Positions 9,770-20,678 of a DNA stretch of 64,000 nt are shown here, piece by piece; within the stretch, counting starts at the first letter, position 1; every line of letters starts with the position of its first letter. A program made the position numbers and the translations under genes. Location of the stretch: NCBI GenBank assembly GCA_944739405.2, contig OX123187.2, positions 37,614,394-37,678,393 on the forward strand, in the 5' to 3' direction. The stretch comes from Euclidia mi. Taxonomy: Eukaryota; Arthropoda; Insecta; Lepidoptera; Erebidae. The notes under the pieces were generated by a model, which saw only the letters and a program-made list of their open reading frames with translations, was not told the DNA's origin and did no database searches.

Positions 9770-11410
9770 ACTAGCTGACCCAGCGAACTCCGTATCGCCT
9801 TTTTTAGAGTTTTTATTTAATTCCCTTTTTTCCAAGCCCTTTTTCTAAAGTAACCATTGACTTAGCGCTTAATCTCGTATCATTTCAGAGTCTTTAAATG
9901 ATGAAAAAACAAACATAGATTTTTTATATAGGAATGTTGAATTCTCCATTCCTTAAAATATCGGGGATGATACCCATATCAACTTTAAAAATAATCCCGT
10001 CCGCCATCTTTGATTTCCTATCCGCCATCTTTGATCACGAAATAGATGTTGTATTTGGATTCACCATCCCTTAAATCATCAGAGACGATACCCATATTGA
10101 TTTTTTAAATTTTTCCCATCCGCCATCTTGAATCACGAAATAGATGTTGTATTTGGATTCCCCATCCCTTTAAACAGCGGAGATACCCATATTGATTTAA
10201 AAAAAAATCCCATCCGCCATCTTTGATTTCCTATCCGCCATCTTTGATCACGAAATAGATGTTGTACCTATTTGGATTCACCATCCCTTAGGCTTAAATC
10301 ATCAGAGACGATACCCATATTGATTTTTAAATTTTTTCCCAGCCGCCATCTTTGATTTCCCATCCGCCATCTTGAATCACGAAATAGATGTTGTATTTGG
10401 ATTCCCCATCCCTTTAAACATCGGAAACGATACCTATATCGACTTTAAAAAAAGTCCCGTCCGCCATCTTTGATTTCCTATCCGCCATCTTGAATCACGA
10501 AATAGATGTTTTATTTGGATTCCCCATCCCTTTAAACATCGGAGACGATACCCATATTGATTTTAAAAAAAACCATCCGCCATCTTTGATCACGAAATAG
10601 ATGGTGTTTTTGAATTCCCCATTCCTTAAAATATCGGAGACGATACCCATTTTGACTTTAAAAAAATCCCGTCCGCCATCTTTGATTTTATATCCGCCAT
10701 CTTTGATCACGAAATAGATGTTGTGCCTATTTGGATTCACCATCCCTTAGGCTTAAATCATCAGAGACGATACCCATATTGATTTTTTAAATTTTTCCCA
10801 TCCGCCATCTTTGATTTCCCATCCGCCATTTTGAATCACGAAATAGATGTTGTATTTGGATTCCCCATTCCTTTAAACATCGGAGACGATACCCATATTG
10901 ATTTTTTTAAATTTTTCCCATCCGCCATCTTTGACCAAGAAATAGATGTTGTATTTCGATTCCCCACCCGTTAAAATATCGAAAACGATACCCATATTGA
11001 TTTTTAAAATTTTCTCATCTGACATCTTTGATTTCCCATACGCCATCTTGAATCACGAAATAAATGTTGTATTTGGATTCCTCATCCCTTTAAATAACGG
11101 AGACGATACCCATATTGATTTTAAAAGAATTCCCATACGCCATCTTTGATCACGTAATAGATGGTGTTTTTGAATTCCACATTCCTTAAAATATCGGAGA
11201 CTATACCCATATCGACTTTAAAAAAAAATCCCGTCCGCCATCTTTGATTTCCTATCCGCCATCTTTAATCACGAAATTGATGTTTTATTTGGATTCACCA
11301 TCCCTTAAATCATCAGAGACGATAACCATATTGATTTTTAATTTTTTTCCCATCCGCCATCTTTGATTTCCCATCCACCATCTTGCATCACGAAATAGAT
11401 GTTAGAGTTT
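9770..11410 (-). repeat. Helitron 3' end plus satellite-like tandem array
   Basis: Begins at ctagctgacccagcgaactc, the reverse complement of a Helitron 3' end (...GGGTCAGCTAG). It is followed by a degenerate tandem array with a unit of about 110-120 bp built of the words gagacgatacccatattga, catccgccatctttgattt, gatcacgaaatagatgttgt and ttggattcaccatccctt. At least a dozen units run from about 9930 to 11400. The same layout recurs at 37494-38650. Open frames here are by-products of the repeat. Confidence 0.85.
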
Positions 11411-11705
11411 GTTTGTTTGTTTGACCGCTTTAATCTCAGGAACTACCGGTCGGATCTGAAAAATTCTTTTTGTATACGATAGTCCAGTTATTCCTGAAGG
11501 CTATAGGCTATATAACATAACGCTTCGACCCTTTGAGGCCGGGCAAAAGGCTAAAAAGGCTAAAAGATAATGTCGGCTAATCTCAGGAACTACTAGTCGG
11601 ATTTTAAAATTGTTATTGCCTATGATAGCCCAATTATTCAGAAAGGCTATAGGCTATATAAAATTACACCACAACTTTTAAGGGCCAGACAAAAAGAATA
11701 AAATG
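11405..11705 (+). mobile_element. Helitron 5' segment in inverted orientation
   Basis: agagtttgtttgtttgtttg followed by aatctcaggaactaccggtc and the 'ggctataggctatata' block twice is the reverse complement of 38770-39060 in the other copy. Relative to its own 3' end and satellite it is flipped. The terminal TCTATACTAATAT is missing. Confidence 0.75.
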
Positions 11706-12067
11706 GTCATATTATATGCCTGAGCGCTGGGTGCTCTCCGCTCTCTATCTCGAAAAGGGTTGAGCGTACAGAAAAAGAGTTGAGACAAAAGTTTTGACAA
11801 TTTTTTTGATCTTCAATTTTCATATAGGTGTTGAAGTGATTGGAACCATAGAAACGGAGATAATTGCAAAAAAACGATTTTCGTGACCTTTGACCTCGAA
11901 TAACTTACGACGCGACGCAGACACGAGATATTAAGAGACTTTTGAGACAACTTTTAGAACGCCAAAATGAAGCTGTATATGAGTTTCCAGCTTATTATCT
12001 CCAATTCCGAGGTGAAACCCTAAGGTGACTGGACTAAATAATCAACAACCAACTCGTTCGCTACCTT

Positions 12068-14585
12068 GAGGCTTACCATGACCTCTTATTGCGATTCAGT
12101 TTACGACCTAAACTGAATAGAATCGCAATATCGTACTATGACCTCATTATAGCGGCTCAGTTTTGGTGTTTACATTTCAATACGACGCAGCTGTGAGTTG
12201 GATAGCGTTTGAACCGAAATCTTAAACCATTCATTCCTTTCCCGTAGGAGACCGTACCATGAGTGTAACGTCAGCTCAAACTGAACCGCGTATCTGTCAG
12301 ATTTAGCGATTCAATAAAAGTTACAATTTGTAGTGGATAAACTGGATAGTTAGAATTATTATTGGGTTTTTAGACATTATATGTGGATTTAAATCAGTTT
12401 AAGTTAATTATAGATCGGTTTCTGTGTCAGAATTTCTATAATACCTACTGTGTTAAATCTTACATAAACTCTGTGAAATTTGTGAATCGATGTGCCAAGG
12501 ACTCTAGTTTTATTCGGTTTATTAAATGTGATAATGTATCTAGCACTTCACGTCGTAAACAAAGGCCCTAAGCTGGAGAACACTCGTATTCATACATACC
12601 AAAGAGCATTTGATGAAACCACACGATGAAACAGAATTATTCATCAAAAGATTTCGCCTCGCTAAACTATTGGCCCTAGATATTTTATGAGAAGCATTGA
12701 GACCATTGTCTATGCAGCCGGTGACCGATCTCAATAGCTTAAAAGGTAAGAAACATTCTGTACCAAATATGCTAATAAATTCATGAAACCATAGAATATT
12801 TTAGTGTGACTGCAGTATAGACACAATATTCTTTTAAGGTACCTACATAGTATCTTTAACTTACAAGTCAATAGTTACTTGACTCTAAGACTTATTGATA
12901 ACATAATATCATTACTTAATTGTTACTTTATTTGTTGTAGATAGTGACTGCACTGACATTTTCTGCTCCTGGGTGAAAACACCAAAGGAGACCAAAAACC
13001 GATTGGTGACATGCAGCTTATTCTATGGCTTAAATGTAAATGTAGAAGTATATAGAAAATAAAATGTACATGTACGTAAATGTAAATGTAGAAGCATTAA
13101 GTAATTTAATTTTAAAATTGACGTTCATAAGCGTCACATTGTGACCTAGATGAATAAATGATTTTGATTTGATTGATTGATTGATTTGCTTAACAGACAG
13201 TGGCAGCAGATATAGCAAACTGCGGAAAGAGATTCTTCTCGAATGATAAAGAATTATTTCTGCTTGTCCAAAATATAAGAAGAGCTTACTAAAACTGAGG
13301 TAAAGTATGCTTTTGTTAAAAGTTAAAGTAATCAACAGAATTCAATAGTATTGAATAATTAATACTTATTTTTGTACTTGTTTCAGGTTTTATCAAGGTT
13401 TTCATGATGTTCTGGGTGGCACTCATTCGCGCTGCTATTGCCAAACTAGTATTACCTTCTAACTTGAAGAACATTTTTTATTTGTAGAAAACACTATCAC
13501 TCCATAATGTCAATTTTATTGGTACAACACTTTAATATTATATGGTTTTGATAATATAAGTTTTATGTAAGCTAATAAAGTATTTATTTTTTATTTACTT
13601 ACTGAACATACTTTGCACCACCCTTTCCAATTTTACTGTACCCTTACAATGTGCATTTAAATTAAGGTGTATTTCTTTCCAAATCCTGTGTTATAGTTCC
13701 CTAGCTTGTGGCGATTTACTGAATCACACAACTATATCCCTACACTTATCTTAAAAATCCCACAAGTGCACAAGTTGGTTGTTACCTAGTTAGGTACTCT
13801 TCGACGCAAGGCTTCACTGTATACAAAAAAGAAACCACTTAAAATAACAATGCCGATTTCGTTTAGCTGCGAAATCTTTGTATGAGTGAATCTATTAATA
13901 TTTCATAGTAAAGAAGAGAGTTAAAGATAATAGCGATCCCAATAATTCTAATTTACATATCCCATTATAAGAAAGTTTTAAACTTGGGTTCAGCCTTAAT
14001 TAAGCATTAAAAGCAATAATTAATAAATATGGAAACAATACTTCTAAGAATAAAATAGGCCTTGATATTGTATTACTTGTTTTGTTAACCTTGAAATGCT
14101 AAGTTGCTAACAATCAAAACATACGTTCGTAACTTCCACCGAGTCAGTATTTGTACCGTTTTGCTAGGTATTTTTGTGAGAAAAAATAACGTAACGTAAC
14201 GTATTTTAATTAACTATTCAATATTGTAGTTATTTTTAGTACACAATATATTCGCTTTGTTATAAAAGAATCTTAATTTAGTTATAGCGTACAAGTTATA
14301 ACTACAATATTGTAACTTGCCGAAAATGGCTGACTGAATAATAGTTTCTGAACGCAAACAAGGGAAAGAGACCGCATTATTCACGAACTGTATAGCTTGG
14401 TCTCTTTCTGTCAATGTGATTATATTGCGTCATTGCGATCCAGCGATATCATTCATTCATTCTAACAATCCAAACACGATTCAGTTTAAACAAACTCATG
14501 GTACGTTTTAAAACAATTCAATTTAAGAACCTACACTGAATTGCTCCAAAACTGAATCGCTTGTTAAAAGTTCATGGTAGGCCTC
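12068..14585 (+). mobile_element. Decayed PIF/Harbinger transposon
   Basis: The ends GAGGCTTACCATGACC and its near-complement are flanked by a 3-bp duplication CTT (12065-12067, 14586-14588). Removing it rejoins the Jockey frame as V-R-Y-L-I-E-D-H-S. Sub-terminal copies of taccatga and gcgattcagtttt recur inside both ends. Three transposase scraps survive on the + strand: E-L-F-I-K-R-F-R-L-A-K-L-L-A-L-D-I-L at about 12634-12687, V-T-A-L-T-F-S-A-P-G at about 12947, and a V-L-G-G-T-H-like piece near 13410 that recalls the family's G-(C)-I-D-G-T-H motif. Introns or deletions separate them. Confidence 0.75.
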
Positions 14586-16059
14586 CTTATAGAAGATCAC
14601 TCTCTCATCAGCGATCGTCAGTATGGCTTCAGAACGTAAACGATCAACGGGTGATCTTCTAGCGTATGTCACTCACCTTTGGAGTAAGGCGATGGACGGG
14701 CATGGAGAGTCGTTGGCTATTATAGTCTCGACATCTCCAAAGCCTTCGATAGAGTACGGCATCGTGCGCTTTCTTTCCAAGCTTCCAGCCTACGGCTTGC
14801 CGCCTCGATTGTGCAACTGGGTTGCCAGCTTCCTGCATGAGCGCAGTATCCGAGTCCTTTGTGACGGTGAGTCATCGAAGTTTCTCCAGGTGAATGCTGG
14901 TGTGCCTCAGGGGTTGCGTGTTATCGCCCACGCTTTTTTTTCTGCATATCAATGATATGCTCACTTTTGGGGCATACATTGCTATGCAGATGACAGTACT
15001 TGTAACGGATGCCAGGAATCGAACCTTTGTTAGTCCGCTACAGTGCGCTGGTAGTGTGCTGCTGACGTGTGCCTACGACGATGCGTGGTCTTCTATGTGT
15101 GTGGACTGTATGGCTTCGATGTGTAAGGGCTTCAGAAATGAAACATCTTCATACGTTGAGAGCGATGCTGTTTAGGTGTGCGGTGCTTGATGGTTACATA
15201 GGTCACAAGATGGTGGTTGGGACGCCAACAACTGGCCGAATTGGTGGTCGCTTAAGTACCTCGAAACTTTACCTTATCGACGACCATCGCACCGAACACG
15301 TGCACAGAAAATCTTTCGTTTATTTTTATTTCAAATACAGTCAGGGGCGGATCGTGAATTTGTGGGGCCCTGGGCTGAAACTACTTAGGGGCCTATCTAA
15401 GTACTCAACTAATAGCCATGTCAAAAAACTGTTTCTATAATTGTTATATATTATTATTATATATTCTTTATTGCACATGGAACGCAACGTGTGTCGATAC
15501 CCTCGCGCCATCACATCTTCCTAGCACAGCCGGTTGTGCGGGCGCTGCTGCTGCTACAGCGGAGACCCTCAAACGGCGCAAATACGTAAACCTAGTAGGG
15601 GATTACGTATTTGAGCCGTTTAATTAGTAAAAGAAATTGACAGGTTATGTGTCTGACAATTATGTTATATATTATATTATAATTTATAAGTCAACTTTTC
15701 TGTATTTTTGTGCTGCAAATTCTTTTATTTGGTCATCACAAGTCTTTTGTTAGATCACAAATTTATGGAGTTTATTTTCTACATAGGACATCTTGGAGAA
15801 GGAGCGTTCTGCTTCACAGCTAGTAATGCGCAAAGTTAAAAAAATCTTTAAAATAGTATAGCAGTTAGGGAACACGTCAATAATGTTATTTTCATACATG
15901 AGCATAAACAAGTGCAAATAAATGTTAATTTATCGAAAAAAAATTAATTTTCATTTTTTTTTTAGGGGTGCATAGGGATCCCACACAAGAACTTAGGGTC
16001 CCAAGCCAACCTCACCTGCAAGTGGTGCACCTGCCGATAAACGGACGAGGCTCTGGCAA

Positions 16060-16205
16060 ACAAAATATCCCGATAAGCGGCAATAGGCTCGCCACCTATT
16101 ACGTGGGATCAAAACACTGGCGAAAAGTGGGCGTTTAATATGCCTCTGCCTACCCCTTCGGGAAAACAGGCGTGAGTCTATGTATGTGTATGTATGTATG
16201 TTTTT
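16060..16205 (+). repeat. SINE (family B), 5'-truncated
   Basis: Contains cggcaataggctcgccacct, ggcgaaaagtgggcg and the tail cctctgcctaccccttcggg, caggcgtgagtctatgtatg. Lacks the tRNA-like head seen in the copy at 59310. It sits inside the hAT element. Confidence 0.75.
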
Positions 16206-16301
16206 TTAGCCTCTACACGTATTTCACTTGTAAAGGCTTAAAATTTTTTTTTCTCGAATCGCATGTAAAACTATTCAAAAATATAGATTAAGCGTAAAGT
16301 A

Positions 16302-17651
16302 GGGGAAGACGGGGGAATTGGCGCCACATAAGGAAAAACTGCTTTAACTTTTAACAAACATCACTTTTTAATAACGTTTTTGGTTATTTTTATAGGACCA
16401 CTAATCAGGTTTATATTACCAATACAAAAATAAAAAAATGAAGGATACAAAGACATTTAAACTAATTTAAAACAAAAATTACATTGGCTCCCATTACCCA
16501 AGAGTACGGGGTAATTAGAACCAGAGAAAGGGGTAATGAGATCCACCGGGGCAATGGTAACCAGTATAAGAAAATGTAACAAACAATATACATTTATAAT
16601 ATTTTAAGTACTAGCTTATAACTTTAACTTGTTCTCATTTGAAACGTCTTTAGAAACATGCAAAATTACCGTCTTATAACTTTAAAAACGATAACTTATT
16701 GCCTAATACAAAAATCAGAAACATAATCCTTGGCAGAATCACTTCCTGAACATTGAGCATGTGACCAGTCACCACAAGACCTGCACCTGTACCACATTTC
16801 GTTAGATTTTCCAGACTGTGAGTCTGGAAAATCTGTGAGTCATACACATATTGGAATCTTCATCGACATAGTCACTATTATTATCATCACAGATATTCTG
16901 GTAATTGGCTGATTCATCTGATGAGCTGATATCGTCTTTAAATAGGATTTTCTTGGCTTTTTAATTTGCTTTATTAGAAGGTTTTTAGGTTATCAGCTAG
17001 CATTATTTCTTCAGCAGAGGAAAATACTGTTATTTTTTCCAAGACGAGGATTTGCTTGTTCTTATTGCCGATATCGTTTTTGCCAAGTACTATACGGCAT
17101 TTTATACTCTTGGAATGCCTTATGTAGAAAAATACCATCAGCATTGACTCTCTTGATTGCACTATCTAGTTCAACCAGACTCCATTGGTATTTTTCCGTA
17201 ATTCTATCACGTTTTCGTGGCATCTGAGATAAGAGAACAACAATAATTAAACGGGGTAATGGGAGCCATTCGACTACAATTACCCCAAACGCTCATTTTT
17301 AAGTTTTCATCCTAATGCACAAAATGCAGTTTATTATTTACGTAAATTCATATTTTTATCTAATTTAATAATGATTAAGCTACAAGTAAAACAAGCGATA
17401 CTTATCATAAAATTATTTGAATACTCACAATTTGTCCTTGAAAATCGTAAAATATTACATCAATTGGCTAAAAAAGCGATGTGCGGTCCGCTTACACACT
17501 AAAAGTCGAATAAGTGACGATATGGCGAGTCACTCGTACCCCTCCCGCGCCTTTCTATGTTATGTAAAAATAAAATGGGATCTAACTCGTTCAGATATAC
17601 GTAAACTAAAGTAGTTCTCATTACCCCGTGGCTCCGATTCCCCCGTGTTCC
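16302..17651 (-). mobile_element. pogo-type (Tc1/mariner superfamily) transposon, decayed
   Basis: The inverted ends GGGGAAGACGGGGGAATTGG and (reverse) GGAACACGGGGGAATCGG are flanked by TA (16300-16301, 17652-17653). The - strand carries a psq-type helix-turn-helix N-terminus (17062-17223), then in another frame G/K-I-T-V-F-S-S-A-E-E-I-M-L-A-D-N-L-K-T-F, and near the 3' end (about 16726-16805) a Cys/His cluster W-Y-R-C-R-S-C-G-D-W-S-H-A-Q-C that looks like a PHD-type zinc finger. The DDE core is mostly gone. Confidence 0.85.
17062..17223 (-). pseudogene. pogo transposase N-terminal HTH fragment
   Basis: 53 codons from ATG 17221-17223 to TAA 17062-17064: M-P-R-K-R-D-R-I-T-E-K-Y-Q-W, then A-I-K-R-V-N-A-D-G, and Y-K-M-P-Y-S-T-W-Q-K-R. 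This follows the HTH_psq pattern of pogo/Tigger transposases. A frameshift just before the stop moves the reading into the frame that continues to 16974. Confidence 0.75.
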
Positions 17652-17695
17652 TAAGCGATATTTTTATTTCAACTACTTTTTTATACTAAACAATA

Positions 17696-18084
17696 CAGAG
17701 TGTCAGAAGACCCATCACCAAGCCGAAGTCTACTCGTTTTGGACATCATGCCAAGTCATAGGTACTAAGCAAAAATAAAACCTGGCAAATGATGTTTTTT
17801 TAAGTTAACACATTTTTTAATCCGCAATTTAAAGTGCGCGCGTGCAATTTTCGAATACCTTCACTTAGCCATGGGTGCATAGGACATCTATAAAACAGGT
17901 TGGCGGGGTAAATGCAACGATTTTGTACCTAATTACAAAAAAATCATAGTAACTTTGAGCCTCAATATCTTCTGACCCAGTAATTCCCCAGGTATGGTTC
18001 CGAAGTAAAAAATGTTCGTAATGATTGGTACAATATGGGGTTTCAGTTTTAGTTAAGAGTCTTTCGACAAATCCTCAACTCCTG
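17696..18084. mobile_element. Mariner-type MITE, copy 1
   Basis: A 389-bp element with ends CAGAGTGTC...and ...CTCCTG bounded by TA at 17694-17695 and 18085-18086. It aligns in inverted orientation with 52541-52914 (shared gacatcatgccaagtcat, gagcctcaatatctt, gcgcgcgtgcaa). No ORF. Nested in the hAT at 15342-18669. Confidence 0.8.
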
Positions 18085-18677
18085 TATAAGAAAAAATGTA
18101 AAAAACATGACTTATTTTGATAGCCCTCTAAAAATTAAATTGTTTTTTTTTTAATTGAGGTTTATATAGGTAGCAGACACACATATAAAATAAAGTAATT
18201 TTTCTGTGCCATTGATTTCGGCTAAAAATTTTGGCTTCCATCGTGTACACAAACTGCTAAGTCGGATGACAACCTACGATGTGAATCACCTGATATTTCC
18301 GCTACTTTTTAAGTTATATTTTTGTAAAATACCTATGTAAAAAACTCATGAATATATTTGTATAAAATAACCTAATAGTTTCAATAAATAATATTCATTT
18401 TTTATACCTTAAAAAATTAATGAAAATCAGCATGAAAACATCCTTTTACACGTATTTCCCCCTTAACTCAATTCATAGAAGTATGCAATTTTTCATCAAT
18501 GTTTTCTTTTGACGTTATCACGTAAAATATCGTCCGTAAACCGACTTTACAGACAAAACCATTTTTAAATTAAAATTATCGCCTATTGTTTTAGCGAGGT
18601 CTGGGGGCCCCTTGTAACCTCGGGGCCCTGGGCTGCAGCCCAAGCAGCCCTTAGGTAGATCCGGCCCTGAATACAGT

Positions 18678-19490
18678 ACAAATGTTACGTATGATTCGTT
18701 CCTATTATACATACATACATGTTCTATACATCGTTAGATAGGTCTCATTAAGTTCTATCTATCGGTATACAATACCTAAACCTAACTACTAGCGTCACTA
18801 AGTTATTCCATAAAAACTCCCAAAAAATGCTGTCACACAAGGGCCCGCCCACTATATTTTCTATTGAAAAACTATCGTATACTAAATTTATATATATAAT
18901 TTTGGTAGGCCGTTGTGTGCAACTATATGGGGCATCTATTAAAACAAACACCATGAAAATATCTTTATTCAATTCGAACCTATTACATGATAACTTATGA
19001 ATCATAAAAACATTACAGAATTTCTCAAGTAAATACTATCGTAAGTAAACAAAATTTATGATAAACATACGAATGTTTGTTATTATGCTTATTTTAACTA
19101 TATAAGGTAATAACTAGCAATAAAAAGGTATCTAGACATGATTTCAAGTCTATATGAAGTCAAAAAACACTTATAAAAACTATAAACGGCTATGTAAACA
19201 GCTGTTTTATCAAGTATTAACTCTTATCTGTCACTACTGATAACGCTATTTATGATCGATATCTAAGGTCCCTACAGTTAGCACAAGTTTAAGACTAATG
19301 TTCATGTATTACATAGTTGTTTATATTAACGATCTAACTATTTACACTATTTTTAGCTATTTTTTAACGTTTTGACACGTCCGGGAACCGAACCCGGTGT
19401 ACCGCACGATTAGATAACACTGATTTTATACGATTTTCACTCGCGGTTTCGAATACACTATTCACTGTCATAGTTTTTAATGTCTGTCGC
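18678..19490. other. Unidentified insert inside the Jockey LINE (right part)
   Basis: Together with about 15036-15341 this sequence separates the Jockey YADD region from its C-terminal part, so it is an insertion. It carries the hAT. I found no terminal repeats or recognisable coding motif. A T-arm-like ccgggttcggttcccgg (- strand, about 19380-19397) hints at a tRNA-derived piece. Confidence 0.4.
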
Positions 19491-20678
19491 GAAAAGTACT
19501 GTACATGGGCGATATCTCGGACACCCTGCGGCTAAGCAAGCCTATGCTGAGGAGTAAGTATAGGCGAACACTTGTTGCTGAGTTTGACTGGGTTCTGAAT
19601 TGCATCTCGCATTGGGGTGATGAGAACCTGGTCGAGTTCAACGCCAAGAAAACACAGGTGTGCGCATTCTCAGCTAAGATACCTACATATCTCCATTCTT
19701 TCCCCATACCTCTCTTCTGGATACTCCACTACTGATCCAAGGCAGCCTCAAAATCCTGGGTATGGACATACGCAGAAATTTCAACCAGAAAAACTAGGTC
19801 GAGGGTGTCATCAAATCCGCATCTCGGAAACTCGGAGTCCTGAACAAGGTGAGGAGGTTTTTCACGCCGGAGCAGTTGTGTCTGTTATACAAGACCCAGA
19901 TTCGCTCCTGCGTGGAATACTGCTCTCACCATTGGAATGGCTCCGCTCAGTACTTATTAGAAAGCCTCGATAGGTTGCAGCGGCGTGCTGTCCGTATCAT
20001 TGGGGATCCAGAGGCCACACACTAAGACTCTTGAGTCACTGCAATTACGCAGAGACGTGGCCTCAATGGCTGTCTTCTATCGCATTTATCACCGTGAGTG
20101 CTACGAAGAGCTCTTTCAACTAATCTCACCCTCTCCTTTCCTATCCCGAACGACACGTGCTGGGTTAAGAGGTGCCACTCTTACACGGTAGAACAGATAC
20201 CGTCACGCACCAAACGGGTCGGCGCCTCTTATCTCTGCCGTACCATTAAGATGTGGAACTCATTACCAGCCCACGTGTTTCCCTCCACTTATGATCCTGG
20301 GTCCTTTAAGCGGGGCGTGAAAAAACTTTTCTCAAGGCCGTCAAGGAGGGCCATCATGCCATAATGCTATGCTGGCTGCTGGGATGATGGCCATCACTAT
20401 GGGACTTCACTGACTGCTTAACATCAGGCAGTATGGAGTCAATTTTTCGGCTGAAATAAAATAAAAAAATAAGCCATTCATCCAAAATGTATTAAATATT
20501 ACGAGGGAAGCAGTGGCGGATGTATGATTATGTTTTGTGTGGAATGTTGCAGACACTAGGTAAGCCTGTTTGCTTTCGATTTAGAAGGGTAAGGAATTGA
20601 ATCCTGGATCATTTGCCAGAGAGCCTTTAAACCTGCCGGGACTCCCGGAGGCATCTTAACTTGTTTTGTCTGCACTTA

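Larger units (their letters stand above)
9338..12035. mobile_element. DNA element with about 300-bp terminal inverted repeats, family not known
   Basis: The left arm 9338-9617 and right arm 11715-12035 are inverted copies, starting AGTCCAGTCAC and sharing ggagataataagctggaaac, ggcgttctaaaagttgtctc, ctccgtttctatggttcc and cgagatagagagcggagagc. The left arm lacks about 45 bases present in the right. Flanks AAATT (9333-9337) and AAATA (12036-12040) look like a 5-bp target duplication. Removing the element with one copy restores E-Q-I-I-N-N-Q-L in the Jockey frame. No ORF is left inside; the middle is filled by a Helitron-type satellite block. Confidence 0.85.
15342..18669 (-). mobile_element. 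hAT transposon, decayed, with nested insertions
   Basis: The ends CAGGGGCGGATC and (reverse) CAGGGCCGGATCTACC continue into shared ggggccctgggctg. An exact 8-bp duplication AATACAGT lies at 15334-15341 and 18670-18677. On the - strand at about 15765-15880 the translation reads L-T-L-R-I-T-S-C-E-A-E-R-S-F-S-K-M, the hallmark hATC dimerisation motif of the transposase C-terminus. The rest of the transposase is lost. Inside lie a SINE (16060), a pogo element (16302) and a mariner-type MITE (17696). Confidence 0.92.
8640..20470 (+). mobile_element. Jockey-type LINE in four or more pieces, split by nested insertions
   Basis: One + strand LINE can be followed through 8640-9337, 12036-12067, 14586-about 15035 and about 19490-20470. 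Reading onward: the pre-RT linker (S-A-Y-R-A-W-I-R-A-R-F), S-R-G-P-D-G-I-P, P-I-P-K-K-G-D-R-S-D-P-G-N-Y-R-P-I-A, V-F-E-Q-I, then across the breaks N-N-Q-L-V-R-Y-L, D-R-Q-Y-G-F-R, D-I-S-K-A-F-D-like, V-P-Q-G, C-Y-A-D-D-S, K-K-T-Q-V-C-A-F, G-V-L-N-K-V-R-R-F-F-T, and K-M-W-N-S-L-P-A-H-V-F-P. The order of parts is that of a Jockey RT. It ends in aaataaaataaaaaaataa at about 20455-20470. Several frameshifts and stops show it is dead. The 5' endonuclease is not seen, so it is probably 5'-truncated. Confidence 0.85.

Noticed and set aside
10495..11149. Frames of 67-82 codons in the first satellite array
   Set aside because: Same reason: tandem non-coding repeat read as protein.
19370..19420. A tRNA gene on the - strand (T-arm ccgggttcggttcccgg)
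   Set aside because: The 5+7+5 T-arm is perfect, but no matching acceptor, D and anticodon arms could be found at the right distance; more likely a SINE head remnant.
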